Assembly (NCBI GenBank): GCA_004764695.1
Contig: SMSO01000032.1
Location: 2,878,501-2,942,500, forward strand
DNA: 64,000 nt
Origin: Schizochytrium sp. TIO01
Lineage: Eukaryota; Sar; Bigyra; Thraustochytrida; Thraustochytriidae
Reading direction: 5' to 3'
This document shows positions 32,465-43,363 of this stretch, piece by piece. The notes below the pieces were generated by a model. The model did not search any database and was not told where the DNA came from. It was given only the letters and a program-made list of their open reading frames with translations. Within the stretch, counting starts at the first letter, position 1. Every line of letters begins with the position of its first letter. A program made the position numbers and the translations under genes.

Positions 32465-33607
32465 ATGTCGTTCTTCGAGACAAACATCAAGCGAAATCAA
32501 ACGACAACACTCCTGATCGATGACGCATTCGAAGAAACAGATGTTTTCTTGCGTATGAGGGATGTACAGACTGTCGCATCTTGTCTAGCGATCTCAGCAG
32601 GCTTAGGTACATCCTTATACCTATTCTTTGTGAGCCGCAAGATCAATCGCAATGATGCACAAAAACATGTATTTTTTCTGCTCTGTGCGCATATATTCTT
32701 TATGATGCTGGACAATATCGTTATTCTGACTCTCTCGGTTGTAAATTTTAGCCCGTCGAGATGGCTTCAGTGCTCCATTCTGGGAACTCTGCCAAGTATG
32801 ATGTACGTGGCTGCACACACAATCACGTACTTGATTTTCATTCAACGTGCGCGCGTGGCTAACATGGTGCAAAGTAAATTCATGAAGCACTTGTTATTTC
32901 TCCTCAAATTTGGAACATACTCGATTCCAGGTTTCTTGATTTTTATGGCTATTATCATTCGAGGACGCCTTCTTCCAAACTATGTATGTATTCAAAGCTA
33001 CCCATGGTGGGTAGCAATATTGTTTTTGATCGCAGATTCGTCCTTATCAACTGGATTTTTAATTTTGTTCATTGTCCCAGTTATGTCCCAGATCAGTGCT
33101 ATGAAAAGTGCTGGGACCTCCGCAGAGAGTAGCAAGAAACTTGCTATTATCACGCGGAGAAATTGTTTTTGGTCAACTTTTATGATTAGCACATCTTTCA
33201 CCTTTATGCTGACAATTACAATTATTCCGATGCGACTGGCGCTAGGTGAAGTGCGCACAGACAATTATTACCACTTTTATTTGGTTGATTGGTTGATCGG
33301 ACCAATTGACTGTATCTTCAACTTATTTGGAACTCTAGCGATTACGATGCCTGTATGGAGACCCAAATCTGCTCGTGTCAAAGCAGAACAAAATTCTTCA
33401 AACCAACAAGCATCCAAGGCTAAACGTAAGTCTATGTTCTCATCGACTGGAAAGTCGACAACAGTGCACCCCCAAAATGGCACTGTCTTGGATCGAGAGT
33501 CTCTTACCTCTGCTACAAAATCTTCATCTGTGCCTACCATGGAAGCTTCACTGCCAATCGATGCGGAATTGTCAAATGAAGTTTATAATGGGAATGTGCA
33601 GAGCTAA
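32465..33607 (+). CDS. Seven-transmembrane receptor-like protein (GPCR architecture)
   Basis: The first ATG (32465, context ACCATGT) gives 380 residues. Seven hydrophobic helices are visible: about 40-62, 70-95, 103-130, 145-170, 181-208, 232-257 and 270-298. The N-terminus is short and polar with an NQT sequon, and the C-terminal 80 residues are Ser/Thr/Lys-rich and probably cytoplasmic. Cys103 at the outer end of helix 3 and Cys175 in the second outer loop sit where GPCRs carry their conserved disulfide. Helix 3 ends IFIQRARV, a basic motif where class A receptors have DRY. Helix 7 lacks NPxxY. It is therefore GPCR-like but outside the classes I can name. Ligand unknown; signalling through heterotrimeric G proteins is inference. 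Confidence 0.7.
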   Translation: MSFFETNIKRNQTTTLLIDDAFEETDVFLRMRDVQTVASCLAISAGLGTSLYLFFVSRKINRNDAQKHVFFLLCAHIFFMMLDNIVILTLSVVNFSPSRWLQCSILGTLPSMMYVAAHTITYLIFIQRARVANMVQSKFMKHLLFLLKFGTYSIPGFLIFMAIIIRGRLLPNYVCIQSYPWWVAILFLIADSSLSTGFLILFIVPVMSQISAMKSAGTSAESSKKLAIITRRNCFWSTFMISTSFTFMLTITIIPMRLALGEVRTDNYYHFYLVDWLIGPIDCIFNLFGTLAITMPVWRPKSARVKAEQNSSNQQASKAKRKSMFSSTGKSTTVHPQNGTVLDRESLTSATKSSSVPTMEASLPIDAELSNEVYNGNVQS

Positions 33608-35619
33608 GATGTGTCGTCGTAACAATCATTCATTTATTGGTATTAAGTCATAATTAAGTTTTCAGCTTTAAAAAAACAAAAACAAAAATCTGATGGAGGG
33701 CTTGTTGCTTCTTTATTGTTGGATTAAATGGTCCTGGTGTATGTAATGTGCTAAACTAAACCAAGAAGACACGTCTAGTTCATTTTCCGCGCCCACGCTT
33801 TACGATAAAGTTTACCGCATCCTTCTGGCAGAGCAGGAAATTCCTATATGGACAGATTTGCCCTTGTCATAGTTTCTAAAAGATGATGCCAGAATTGAGA
33901 CGAGGAGATATCCTACCACTGTTAGTATGGTTTCTTGCCACAATGAGGTACTTTGTATTTCCTCCTGAACTTTATAACTCTTCTGACAAGGTCTTCTATA
34001 CTCAAGAGCCTTTCAAGCAAACGCAATTTCCACTGTTTAATATATGCCATCATTCTATGTCTTGAAAGTCAGACCATGGATAACTCTCTTCTCCTAAGCG
34101 TTTCTTAAAACCCAAGAACCTAAGAAAATTATGTATCAAGCCAGCTTCTGATTGACGGTAGACAGTAAAGTCAGCACAAAAAAAAAGCAAATCTCATAGT
34201 GACTAGCTAATAGTTGATCCAAAAGCTTAAGGAAGGGCTTCTCCGGCATTCCTTCTTTGACGTTATTGCTGTCGTGCTCCATCAGAGACACCCGTCTCTT
34301 CTTCCAGCCAGCCTTGTGCCTACACAGTGTCCTACCGTCATTTTAGGTAGCCTTTCCTTTCGTGGTCTTGCTTAGTCATGCTTGCATGCTTGCTTATCTA
34401 GAACTTATTCTGCTCTCAAGTCTGTGGTTTGCGTGACCCGCGTCGTATCTGGTAGTCCAGCACAGCATCAACCTTGGCTGGAAACGATAATCGATGATCT
34501 GTCCTTTTCAGGATCTTGGTGATGTATTTAGTTGCTTTTACAAGTGTAGATCCCTTAGAAGGGGCGTTTTTACTTTAGTAGGTGGGTACCTACACATAAT
34601 ATTGAACAATTTGACGCCCAAGTTAACTCGGAAGCTTTTCAGTCAGTATTTCGCGGGCCACTTGGGTTGTCAAGTCCCGAGTTCTTCAGGTCAGCTTCCA
34701 TCTGGCGCTGTTCTTGGCGACAGGGCAATCTATTTAGAGGTAATGGGTTAAGGTGAAAAACTCACGGCACATCAATCCCTCAGTAATCTAGTTGGGTAGT
34801 GATGCTACTTAGGTACTACTCCTAGGCCGCCTGCGTAAAGTTCAATGAGTGATTTGCTTGCACGTCTTGAAGCTGGTCAGAACGACAATCCAGGTTGTAC
34901 CAAGAACCTCTAGGGCAACCTCTATTGTTTGAGCTAAAGTCTGTGGCGAGCGAGCTTCGACGTTCGTTCGTGGAAGGTCTCGTCTTCGTGCCAGAGACGA
35001 TGTTGCTTGTAAGGTTACGATCGTAGTGTGTTTTACGGGTTCATAGTTATGTGGTAAACTACTCTCGATTCTTATTTAGTGGCGAACTCTGAAGAGAATT
35101 GGCTTTGGAGCAGAGCCAATCTGAGCACATGGACTGGTAAGATCTAGGCAAAGCTTAGTGGTGATACTGGTCTGTAGAGCTCGGCGCAGTGAACGAAGAA
35201 CAGTACACTGGCGGCATTGGCATCTCTTCGGGCGTGCCTCGAGGATTTATCGAGATTCCTCAAATTTCGCAGTGCGGAATATATATCCGAAGAGTAGCTA
35301 CTTTGCAGCCTTCACGATGAGCAGATCCTCTTAATGAAATGAGGCGAAAGGATAGCATGTACTTAGCGGGTATCTTAGGAGTACTGATATTGGAGTAATT
35401 ATGAGCCTTGAAAATCCTCATGCTGAGAACTAGAGCATTCAGATCTTGCAAAGCCCGGAGCTGCAAACTCGAAACCCAAGCAAGCAAGCAAGCAAGCAAG
35501 CAGATAACAAGCAAGCGAACCCTCAAGAAAAAGCCTACTAATAGCAAGCAAGCTCAGGAAGTTCATCTCTGCAAAGACTAGGAAAGGCGAGGCGAGGTAA
35601 AACAAGTTGATCTGTGAAG
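33608..35619. other. Spacer of 2 kb, no gene seen
   Basis: Contains the 3' flank of the receptor gene and the promoter of the aldo-keto reductase gene, including a (CAAG)n tract. An ATG frame at 34494-34751 is of poor composition and was not accepted. Confidence 0.5.
35477..35502. repeat. (AAGC)n microsatellite
   Basis: Six AAGC units about 120 bases before the aldo-keto reductase ATG, with two further short clusters down to 35550. Probably in the promoter or 5' leader. Confidence 0.8.
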
Positions 35620-36723
35620 ATGACAGGAAAAGCTTGGGATGGCAAAGCTCCGGCAGGCCCTGTCCTGGGTACCATGAACTGGGGCTTTGAGGCGCAGGTA
35701 AGCCAGGAAGTCGCTGGTGAAATGCTTGCTGAGTATGTCAAGGTATGCGAGGAAATGGGATACGATATCATTCTTGATACAGCCCGTGTTTATCAGCTTG
35801 GACAGACTGAAGAAATCATTGGGAACTTGCTCCAAGAAAATGATAAACCTTGGTCTGGCAAGAAAATTCAGGTCCACACCAAGGCCTCACCGCCTGTAGG
35901 TCCTCTCAGTAAGAGCGGTGTTCGTGAGCAGCTCGAGGCCAGTCTGAAGGCTTTGAAGATGGACTGCGTTGACGTATACTACTTGCACCAACCTGATATG
36001 CGTGTAGACATTGAGGAGACCCTTGAGGTTTGCAACGAACTGCACAAAGAGGGTAAGTTTAAAGAACTTGGTGTATCTGTTTTTGCAGCCTGGGATGTTG
36101 TGAGATGCGTCACCTTGTGCAGAGAGAAAGGCTGGGTTGAGCCCACTGTCTACCAGGGTCTGTATAACCCAATTTCACGCGGCCTAGACCCCGAGCTCTT
36201 TCCGGCAGTGCGTAGCTACAAGCTGCGTGTATACATCTTCAACCCGCTTGCAGGTGGTCTTTTGACTGGTCGCTACGCGTCTGTCGAGGATATCAAGGGG
36301 GCTACTGAAGGCCGCTTTTCTTCGGAATTTGACTTTGTTCCCAAATCACAAGAACATAGTTTTAAGGGTTACGGAGCTAAAGCCTACCAAGGTCTCTATG
36401 GCAGGGATGAGATGTTTAGTGCCCTTCAACTTCTCGTCGACGAGTGTGGCAGAGACAACATGGTTGAAAAGACAATCTCGTGGCTCCGTTTCTGCTCTTA
36501 TTTGTCTTCGCCAGATGGCATTATCTTTGGCGCAAGTAAAACTGCACATGTTAAGAGTAACCTGATTGCCTTTAGCGAGGGTAAACCTCTGAGCGAAAAG
36601 GAACAAGCCGCCTTCGCTACGGCTGCTCGTCTTTCTAAGCCCTTTCAGCCGGGGTATACTCGTGGGTATGGTTCTCTTCCCGGTACGGAGGACATCATTA
36701 TGAAGAAGTTCAAAGATAATTAA
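35620..36723 (+). CDS. Aldo-keto reductase (AKR7/aflatoxin aldehyde reductase-like)
   Basis: The frame opens GTG-AAG-ATG, so the start is the ATG at 35620 and the protein has 367 residues, normal for the family. It is a TIM-barrel NAD(P)H-dependent carbonyl reductase. The catalytic tetrad is complete: Asp53 and Tyr58 in ILDTARVY, Lys88 in VHTKAS, and His123 in YYLHQPD. The GTMNWG start, the LGVSVFAAWDV strand, and FNPLAGGLLTGRY are typical of AKR7, as is the late IIFGASKTAHVKSNL, which contributes to binding the cofactor phosphate. AKR7 enzymes reduce dialdehydes and succinic semialdehyde; the substrate here is unknown. It is probably cytosolic with no targeting peptide. It is a single exon. 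Confidence 0.93.
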   Translation: MTGKAWDGKAPAGPVLGTMNWGFEAQVSQEVAGEMLAEYVKVCEEMGYDIILDTARVYQLGQTEEIIGNLLQENDKPWSGKKIQVHTKASPPVGPLSKSGVREQLEASLKALKMDCVDVYYLHQPDMRVDIEETLEVCNELHKEGKFKELGVSVFAAWDVVRCVTLCREKGWVEPTVYQGLYNPISRGLDPELFPAVRSYKLRVYIFNPLAGGLLTGRYASVEDIKGATEGRFSSEFDFVPKSQEHSFKGYGAKAYQGLYGRDEMFSALQLLVDECGRDNMVEKTISWLRFCSYLSSPDGIIFGASKTAHVKSNLIAFSEGKPLSEKEQAAFATAARLSKPFQPGYTRGYGSLPGTEDIIMKKFKDN

Positions 36724-37415
36724 AATTCCTTGGATCTGCACCAATCTCTCCTCACTTACTTTCTTGTTGTGCTCTGTCTTCTGATAGTAAGGTAAATAAT
36801 GGAAATTTTCTTTTTGAGTTATGTGGGGATGCCACAAGGTCTCAAACACTGATTCCCACATCTCTTCTTCTTTTGTTTTGCAGATGTTGTTACTAAAAAG
36901 ATAATGGATGAGAAAAATATATTCTCCCCTAAATGAATGTGATGTAATACCACATTATATCCTTAACAACAAAATGTGGCTTACTAGTTGTAATATGCTT
37001 TTTATTTGAATGTTCTTTCTTGCTATTTACTTTTCCAATCAGGCTTTCATATGCACTCAGAATATACGTGGACTCCGAATTGAGCTGATGCTGCGCCTGT
37101 ATCATTGAAACGGTGCCTCTCGAAGTTAAGAAGTAGTATGTTATTTTTTGTTTTTTTAAAGTGAAAGAAAAGGCTATATATATATTTAGAAATTTGCGGA
37201 ACTCATTTTATCAACGGCTATAAGAGTGAACTTGGAGCACGTGCACACTTGCGCCGCTTCATCAGAAAATCTATTCGTCTATGACAACAGTTTAGACATG
37301 GGCTAACCTTGCACTATCGTGAGCAAACTATCGCTGACAAGAGTATCCTAACTCTGAGTAAACCCTTAGAAAGTCCAAGGCTTGGTAGATATTGCGATTT
37401 TTCGGAGGGTGAAAG
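36724..37415. other. Spacer of 0.7 kb, no gene seen
   Basis: AT-rich, with a CTATATATATATTT tract near 37.17 kb that could be part of the promoter of the EF-hand/C2 gene, although it is 230 bases before the ATG. Confidence 0.45.
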
Positions 37416-39827
37416 ATGAGGCCCCGTATGGCACATGCAGCACCGAGCCGGCATCGCAAGCATTCCTCAGGGCGCCAGCTGCTTGATTTCGGAGAGCCTA
37501 TTTACAAAGCTGGAGCAAGAATCTTGTTGACAGATGTCAAGGCCAAAATCACCAAACGGGTCTATATACCCCTTGAATTATGCCTCGAGAAACTCTCGGA
37601 CGACACAATTATATATGGCGGTGAAAACTCAGTAGTACCACGTGCGGGAAGGGCTCTCTGCATTATTGCCCAAGAGCCAAAGTCACGATCAAAAGCTAAA
37701 GTTATTTTACGAGCTGCGGACCTCGATGCCTTCAAAAATAAGCTTGACACACGAACATCGGAGGAAGGACTTGAGAAAATGCAACAGTGGCTAAAATCCG
37801 CGACGGGAAGCGGGATGCCCACCAGTTCTATTTTGACATCTCTTCTGGGTCAACTTCTTTATTGTACAAAAGGTAGAAACAATTTTGAAGTTTCTTGTGA
37901 TGCAATGCGCTTAACGAAACTAAAGCAAGCAGTCCATCAAAGAGAGAATCGCCACCAGGCAATTTCAACCGATGTGCCACGAGAAATTAAATTGGTGCCA
38001 GAAGCACACCCAACTTATCGATCGTTCAATGAGATAGATGAAGCTGAAGAAGAGAAGGCAGAGACAGGATTTCGAAACCAGCAACAAATGAAACTGGACA
38101 ATCAACGGGTACGGAGCGCAAGTATCTCTGGATCTTCTGCAACGCAATTAGAGCTTGCAGAAGCTACGATGAAGTCAATCAGCAATGAACTGGCTAGTCA
38201 AGAAAACGCACGATTTGAACAAGAGGTGATGTCAAAGGCCTCCACAACAAATGCTATTTACAAATTGAATGAGCTTCGTAGTGAGCGAGAAAAGCGAAAT
38301 CAAGATAATCGAGCCTACAGAGAAAAAATGCAAGAAGCACTTGCAGCAAATGATCTCGTTCGCAAGCTTGAAGCCAAAACGCGAAGAGATAAGGTGCGAC
38401 ATATTAGAGAAATGAACCGTATGAAATGGAGCTGCTTTCCATTTGCAAACTCAGGACGATGGCAAAAAGGTACGGTGATTGGCCCAGGGCCGCTGCCCAT
38501 TCGAAAGCTAGCTTTGCTTCGAAGACCATCATCCTCGAGCTCTTCTTCAGCATCGCCTGAAACTGACTCAAATTTCCCTGGGCGAGAGGAAGCAAAGTGT
38601 GGCCGCACAAAACGAGAACGGCTTGGCGCAGCTTTTGAACTATTGCGTGGCCTTGCCAAAACATATGATACTCATTACTTAGACTTCGACCGGGCATTTC
38701 ATCGACTCGACAAAGGCTCACGAGGTTTTGTAAGCCCAAATGATTTACAACTCATGCTACGCCCATTTGACCTCACAACAGATGACTTTGAGCTCCTATG
38801 GTCTCATCTAGATCGAGATGATTCAGGTTTTATTACAAAGGATGACCTCGTTTGGGGGTTCTACAATAAACGACAGTTATTACGAGAAGCAGAACAAGAA
38901 GATGACACTGTTCTATTTAGAGCAGACATCCTAGATCGCATAACGCACCCAGTGGAAGATGCCCATGGCGCGGATAGTGCAAACTTAGTCACGAGGAGTA
39001 CCAACGGAGAGCCAGCAGCAGCAGCAGTCACAAGGGTCCAAATTCGAATCTCCGATGTGTGCTATCTTGAAAACGTCCCCGTTGGATTCGAAGTATTTTG
39101 TATTGCGTCATGTTGCCAAATTTGTCGCGAAGAAGGAGAGGATACGCTTGTCATCTCAAGTGAAGATCGTAGTGATCCTGCTCTAACGTATATCGGGAGT
39201 CCTGCAAAGCCACCCTCTCGGCATTATAGCCGTCTCACCGCATCGCCACTCACCTCTGCCTCATGGGGCCCTGATCCGAGCCAGTCCATCATTCTCTCAA
39301 ACGTAGTGACAAATCAAGTTGAAATGCAGCATCTACTACTAGAGTTTCGAGCAACTACTCCGGGTGCAACATCGGACGTGCAGTCCCTGTTTCTTGGCGA
39401 ACTCTTCTTTCCTTTAGCGCAACTTGACCTAGGCACCGCAAATGGTCCGCGATGGTTACATTTGCAACACGGTGACCACGGAGGTCAAGTTCAACTTCAG
39501 GTCCGGGTAGGTAAGCATCCTAAAATTCTCGCAGCAAACGTAAATCAAAACTCTGATCCAGTTTCTGAGCCGAAACATCCTCCTCTAAGCACAAATTTTG
39601 AAAAACATGACTTTGAGAGTGAAAAGGCTGCTGCACAGGGTATCTTACTTTCACTTCTTGACGGTGCTGTCAATTCAGCATTTGACAGAAAGTCCTCTAC
39701 TTTTACCAAGGGTAACCCATCTCAATTTTCTAGTGGTGAGCTCACGGATGGCAGATTTGGGGAAGAACGACGTGCCGCACGTCAACAGCTCGAATCACTT
39801 CTAGGGCTTACATTTGCTCAGAAATAG
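37416..39827 (+). CDS. EF-hand and C2-like domain protein, unknown function
   Basis: The 803-residue single-exon protein has an N-terminal globular part of about 185 residues (FGEPIYKAGARILLTDVKAK, VYIPLELCLEKLSDD), a long charged helical region to about 340 (Glu/Arg/Lys-rich, coiled-coil-like), and a pair of EF-hands at about 410-495. The first loop (DKGSRGFVSPND, near 431) departs from consensus. The second, DRDDSGFITKDD near 466, is canonical and should bind calcium. Residues about 540-700 alternate short beta-like strands and end LHLQHGDHGGQVQLQVRVG, the build of a C2 domain. The helical and calcium-binding arrangement resembles axonemal or cytoskeletal scaffold proteins, but no specific family is visible. 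Starts at the ATG in GAAAGATGA. Confidence 0.75.
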   Translation: MRPRMAHAAPSRHRKHSSGRQLLDFGEPIYKAGARILLTDVKAKITKRVYIPLELCLEKLSDDTIIYGGENSVVPRAGRALCIIAQEPKSRSKAKVILRAADLDAFKNKLDTRTSEEGLEKMQQWLKSATGSGMPTSSILTSLLGQLLYCTKGRNNFEVSCDAMRLTKLKQAVHQRENRHQAISTDVPREIKLVPEAHPTYRSFNEIDEAEEEKAETGFRNQQQMKLDNQRVRSASISGSSATQLELAEATMKSISNELASQENARFEQEVMSKASTTNAIYKLNELRSEREKRNQDNRAYREKMQEALAANDLVRKLEAKTRRDKVRHIREMNRMKWSCFPFANSGRWQKGTVIGPGPLPIRKLALLRRPSSSSSSSASPETDSNFPGREEAKCGRTKRERLGAAFELLRGLAKTYDTHYLDFDRAFHRLDKGSRGFVSPNDLQLMLRPFDLTTDDFELLWSHLDRDDSGFITKDDLVWGFYNKRQLLREAEQEDDTVLFRADILDRITHPVEDAHGADSANLVTRSTNGEPAAAAVTRVQIRISDVCYLENVPVGFEVFCIASCCQICREEGEDTLVISSEDRSDPALTYIGSPAKPPSRHYSRLTASPLTSASWGPDPSQSIILSNVVTNQVEMQHLLLEFRATTPGATSDVQSLFLGELFFPLAQLDLGTANGPRWLHLQHGDHGGQVQLQVRVGKHPKILAANVNQNSDPVSEPKHPPLSTNFEKHDFESEKAAAQGILLSLLDGAVNSAFDRKSSTFTKGNPSQFSSGELTDGRFGEERRAARQQLESLLGLTFAQK

Positions 39828-40049
39828 TAAAAGCTTCTATAATTAAATAACTAAAACAAGCAGGAAAAGTAATTTTTAAGAATGCTACTCTTCGTTCACG
39901 CCAAGGAAAATTACCTTCAAGTACATTGACATTTAGTACAAAGAGGATCGTTCATTGAATGAATGAGGAGATGGATTTTGAGAAAAGAAAAGAATGAAAC
40001 GTCAATATGCTGTGTTTTAGAAGTTGTTTGTAAAATTATAGCTGAAAGT

Positions 40050-43000
40050 TTATCGGCGTCCACGACCACGGCCTCGGCCACCACGACCACCGCGACCACC
40101 GCGTCCACCACGACCACCTTTATGTTGGCGGCGGGCCTCTGCAAATTTGTGAGACTGTTGCTTCTCCAACCATTTGGACTCCTTAGAAGGCATCTCATCG
40201 CGGTCGAGAAGGTTGGCGAATGCATCCGCATCTGCAAAGCTTGCGGGCCCCTTGTTGCTGCGCTTGCGAGGACGATCATTATCATCATCATCTTCTTCGT
40301 CTTCGTCTTCATCATCGTCATCATCCTCAGAGTCGGAGTTTGCGAAGGCCTGGCCAGCAACATCGTCGTCGGACATCTCAGAATCCTCATCGTCATCGTC
40401 ATCGTCAAGACCCATCGCTGCAGCCATGGCAGCTTCTTCATCATCATCATCTGAGTCAGAGTCCTCGTCCTCAAAGAGATGAGCATCGGTATCACCACTT
40501 GTACTCTTCTTAGTTGTGTCTTCGTCATCACTGTAGTCCAAAGCACCGTCCTCGAGTCCATCGAGGTCGTCAAGATCGGCCTTACCGAAGGTCCTAGAGA
40601 GCATTCTCTCGGCAAGATCATCAGCGTAGGTATCCATGCGATCCTCCTCCTCATCGGCGGCCAAGAAGGAGTCCTTCTGCTCTGACCCTTTCTGCATTTT
40701 CTCGTACAAGTCGCTACGAAGGTTGCGGTTGTTGCTCTCTGCCTGGCGGTGAAAGTATTCGTGGAAGAATTGCTCCTCAACGGGCACGTCTTCCTGAGGC
40801 TTGAGCAAGAACTTCGCAGAGTTGACGGGAGCGGCGGTAGCCTTGCGACCCATTCGCGACAAGCGACCATGGACACCAAAAGCGTTCTTGGATTCCTTGA
40901 GGGTGTCGATATCCTTCTGACGCGGGTTACGGTACACAAATCGGTCCAAGAAGGCAGTTCCACTGAAGTCGCGCAGAGGATCACCAGAGTATTGCACGCT
41001 GCCCGGGTTCTTCAGCATATCCTGTGCGAACTTACGCACAGACGGGTGATAATGGCGCAGGAAGGTTGAGATCTCCCAGAGTTTGCAGTTCTTTCCACAA
41101 CCAGCAAAACGCGGTTCGCGTTTTGTTGGGTCGTAGTCTGTATCATCGTTGTCTTCCAAGTCAGGGTTTTCATCAACCTCCTTCGGTTGGCTGGCGTTTT
41201 CCTCATCCTCATCCTCATCTTCATCTTCACTATCATCGCCGGTCGTCACCAAGAGTTTCGGGGCGGGTACCTGTGCATCATCGTCCTTCTCTTCCTCATC
41301 ATCGTCTTCATCTTTGGGAGCCTTCTTGTCAGAGTTTTCACTCTCTTTAGTCTCCTCCTTTTCTTGATCTGCGATTACCAGATTCTCATCAACGATCATG
41401 GCCCCGAGCTTCGGGTGAACGCGGATGATGGAGGACACCAGAACAAGAACACCGGCGGCAAAGGGTGCTGGAGAGTTGGATGCAACCTGGAGCATGCGTT
41501 TGAGAAAAGCCCTGATACGGGGCAGAATGACATCGCGCTTTACGGCGCGGTAGAGCACATTGAGGAACATAGTCTGCTTTGACGAGGAGCGTAATTCGTC
41601 TGACAAGAGTACAGCGTACAGCGAGCGGAAGAACCGATCCGACAGAGCATTACGTGAGATCATAATCTGCAGCAACAGCATGAGTGCCTGTGTTGCTGTT
41701 GCGAATGTGCTCACGTGGACCATCTTGAACAATGTGTCGATCTGCTCGTCAAAGTCAGCGCCTTGGCTGTTGGCGTACGGGAAAGCTCGGTTCACACCAG
41801 TAAGAATTGCGGACAGGAGTCTCGATTTGATCTCGTCCATTGTCACTTCTACAGTTGGGTCACTGCCGGAGTCCTTCTTGTGATGCTTCTTCATCTTCTT
41901 ACCGCCCTTCTTGCCCTTGCGGCCTCGCTTCTTGCTACTGGTAACGACAACTTGCGCGGGGGTTGCGGTATCTCCGATATTGTCGAGGCCCATGAAGTGT
42001 TTGAACAGGCGGATGTAGATCTTGATGAGCTTGCGAGCGAGCTCCTCGTCGTTTTCGCGCTGCAGCACAATCTGGTTCAGGAACACTGTGCCGTAGTAGA
42101 TGCCTCTCGCCGGGGTGCGTGGGCGGAACATAAACTGCTCAACCTCAGTGGCGACAACCAGGCGCATGTTCGGGTGAGCGTCTAGCAGCTGGCTGAGAAG
42201 GTACACGACGTGCGATGCGAGGCGTCGCGTGGTGTCACCGAGTTTGTTAACCATGATCATGAGGAGCATTTGTTCCTGCTCAGGCTTTTCGCGGAGCATA
42301 CGGTACACAGTAGATACGGCCTTGCGCTTGGTAAACTCGACAGTATCAAAGGACCATTGTTCTAGGCCACGTACGAACTGCAGGTACTTGGCCTTGATCT
42401 CACCCTCAAGCATCCAGTACTTGAGGTGTTTGTCAGTGATCTTCTTGCGTCCGGCAACGCTCAGCGATTCGATTTGCTCGCTGAAGGATTTAAGGCCGCG
42501 GTCAGAAGGAAGAAGGTTATTAATGAAGAGATCCGCGAGAGCATCCATCGCAAGCTCTGCCTCGCGACGACCCTTTTTGGAGGTCATAGAGACGAGAGAT
42601 TCGAGAGTCTCAAGCTGCTCGAGTGGAGCAGAGGATACTGTCAACGCCATAGCGGCGACCTTATCAGAGAGAGTACCAGAGCGCATAACCTTCCGCATCC
42701 ACTGTGCGTCGGCGTCATCCTTACGCTTGACGGAGTTTTCGCGACTGTGTTTCTCAATGAGGGCTTCGGCCTTGGCCCTAAGCTTTGCGATGGCCTCAAA
42801 CTTTTCCCTCTTCAGTTTGGAACGAACGGAAGGCGCCATCTCCTCAATTGCTGCGGCATCCTCCTTCTCGAGCTCGCTCAGCTCTTTCGCTGCTTCCTCG
42901 TACCAGAGCGATACTTCTTCAGGCGGGATCTCGTCCTCATCATCGCCAGATGCTTCTTCGTATTCACCTTCTCCAGAATCATTTTCGTCATCGTCATCGG

Positions 43001-43363
43001 AGTCCTCATCACTGTCGTTCTGAAAGACCATGTGTTTTGAGCCCTTCTTGGCAGCCTTCACGTCCATGTCCATGTGATCTTCATCCTCGTCATCTTCGTC
43101 ATCATCCTCGTCACTTTCGCTTTTGTCTTCTTTGCCTTCTTTTCTTCATCATCTTTGATCTTGACGTTGTCCTCTTCGTCGCTCGAGCCCTCAAACTCAG
43201 GCTCCTCGTCAAAGTCTGACCTAGTCAAGGCCTTGGCAGAGCTTGAAGCCGGCAAGTTCAACTCCTTGAGCATGTCTTGAATATCCGCCTGAAGCGCATC
43301 GTCACTTTTGCGGCCACCCAGAGGCTTCTTGGGAGCCTTGGACTTAGTCTTGCGCTTGGCCAT
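40050..43363 (-). CDS. NOC1: Noc1/Mak21 (CEBPZ) ribosome-assembly factor, one-base frame break near 43124
   Basis: A protein of about 1104 residues coded in two overlapping frames. The N-terminal frame starts at ATG 43363 (MAKRKTKSKAPKK) and runs off frame into a stop at 43058. The main frame is open from about 43150 to 40050. The acidic tract continues naturally as DKSESDEDDDEDD if one base is added to the AAAA run near 43124, so these are one gene. The CBF/Mak21 domain is clear: SDRFFRSLYAVLLSDEL, PFAAGVLVLVSSI, CKLWEISTFLRHYHPSV, DPLRDFSGTAFLDRFVYRNP and EQFFHEYFHRQ. Noc1 pairs with Noc2 on early 60S pre-ribosomes in the nucleolus. The tail is highly acidic and ends in an RGG array. Translation from an internal Met at 43073 would bypass the break but loses the basic N-terminus. 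Confidence 0.9.

Noticed and set aside
34494-34751. 85-codon ATG frame on the plus strand
   Set aside because: Isolated, and its composition is not clearly different from chance frames in the spacer.
40174-43280. Several plus-strand open frames of 70-260 codons
   Set aside because: They are antisense to Noc1 and made of Ser or His runs that mirror its acidic Asp/Glu codons.
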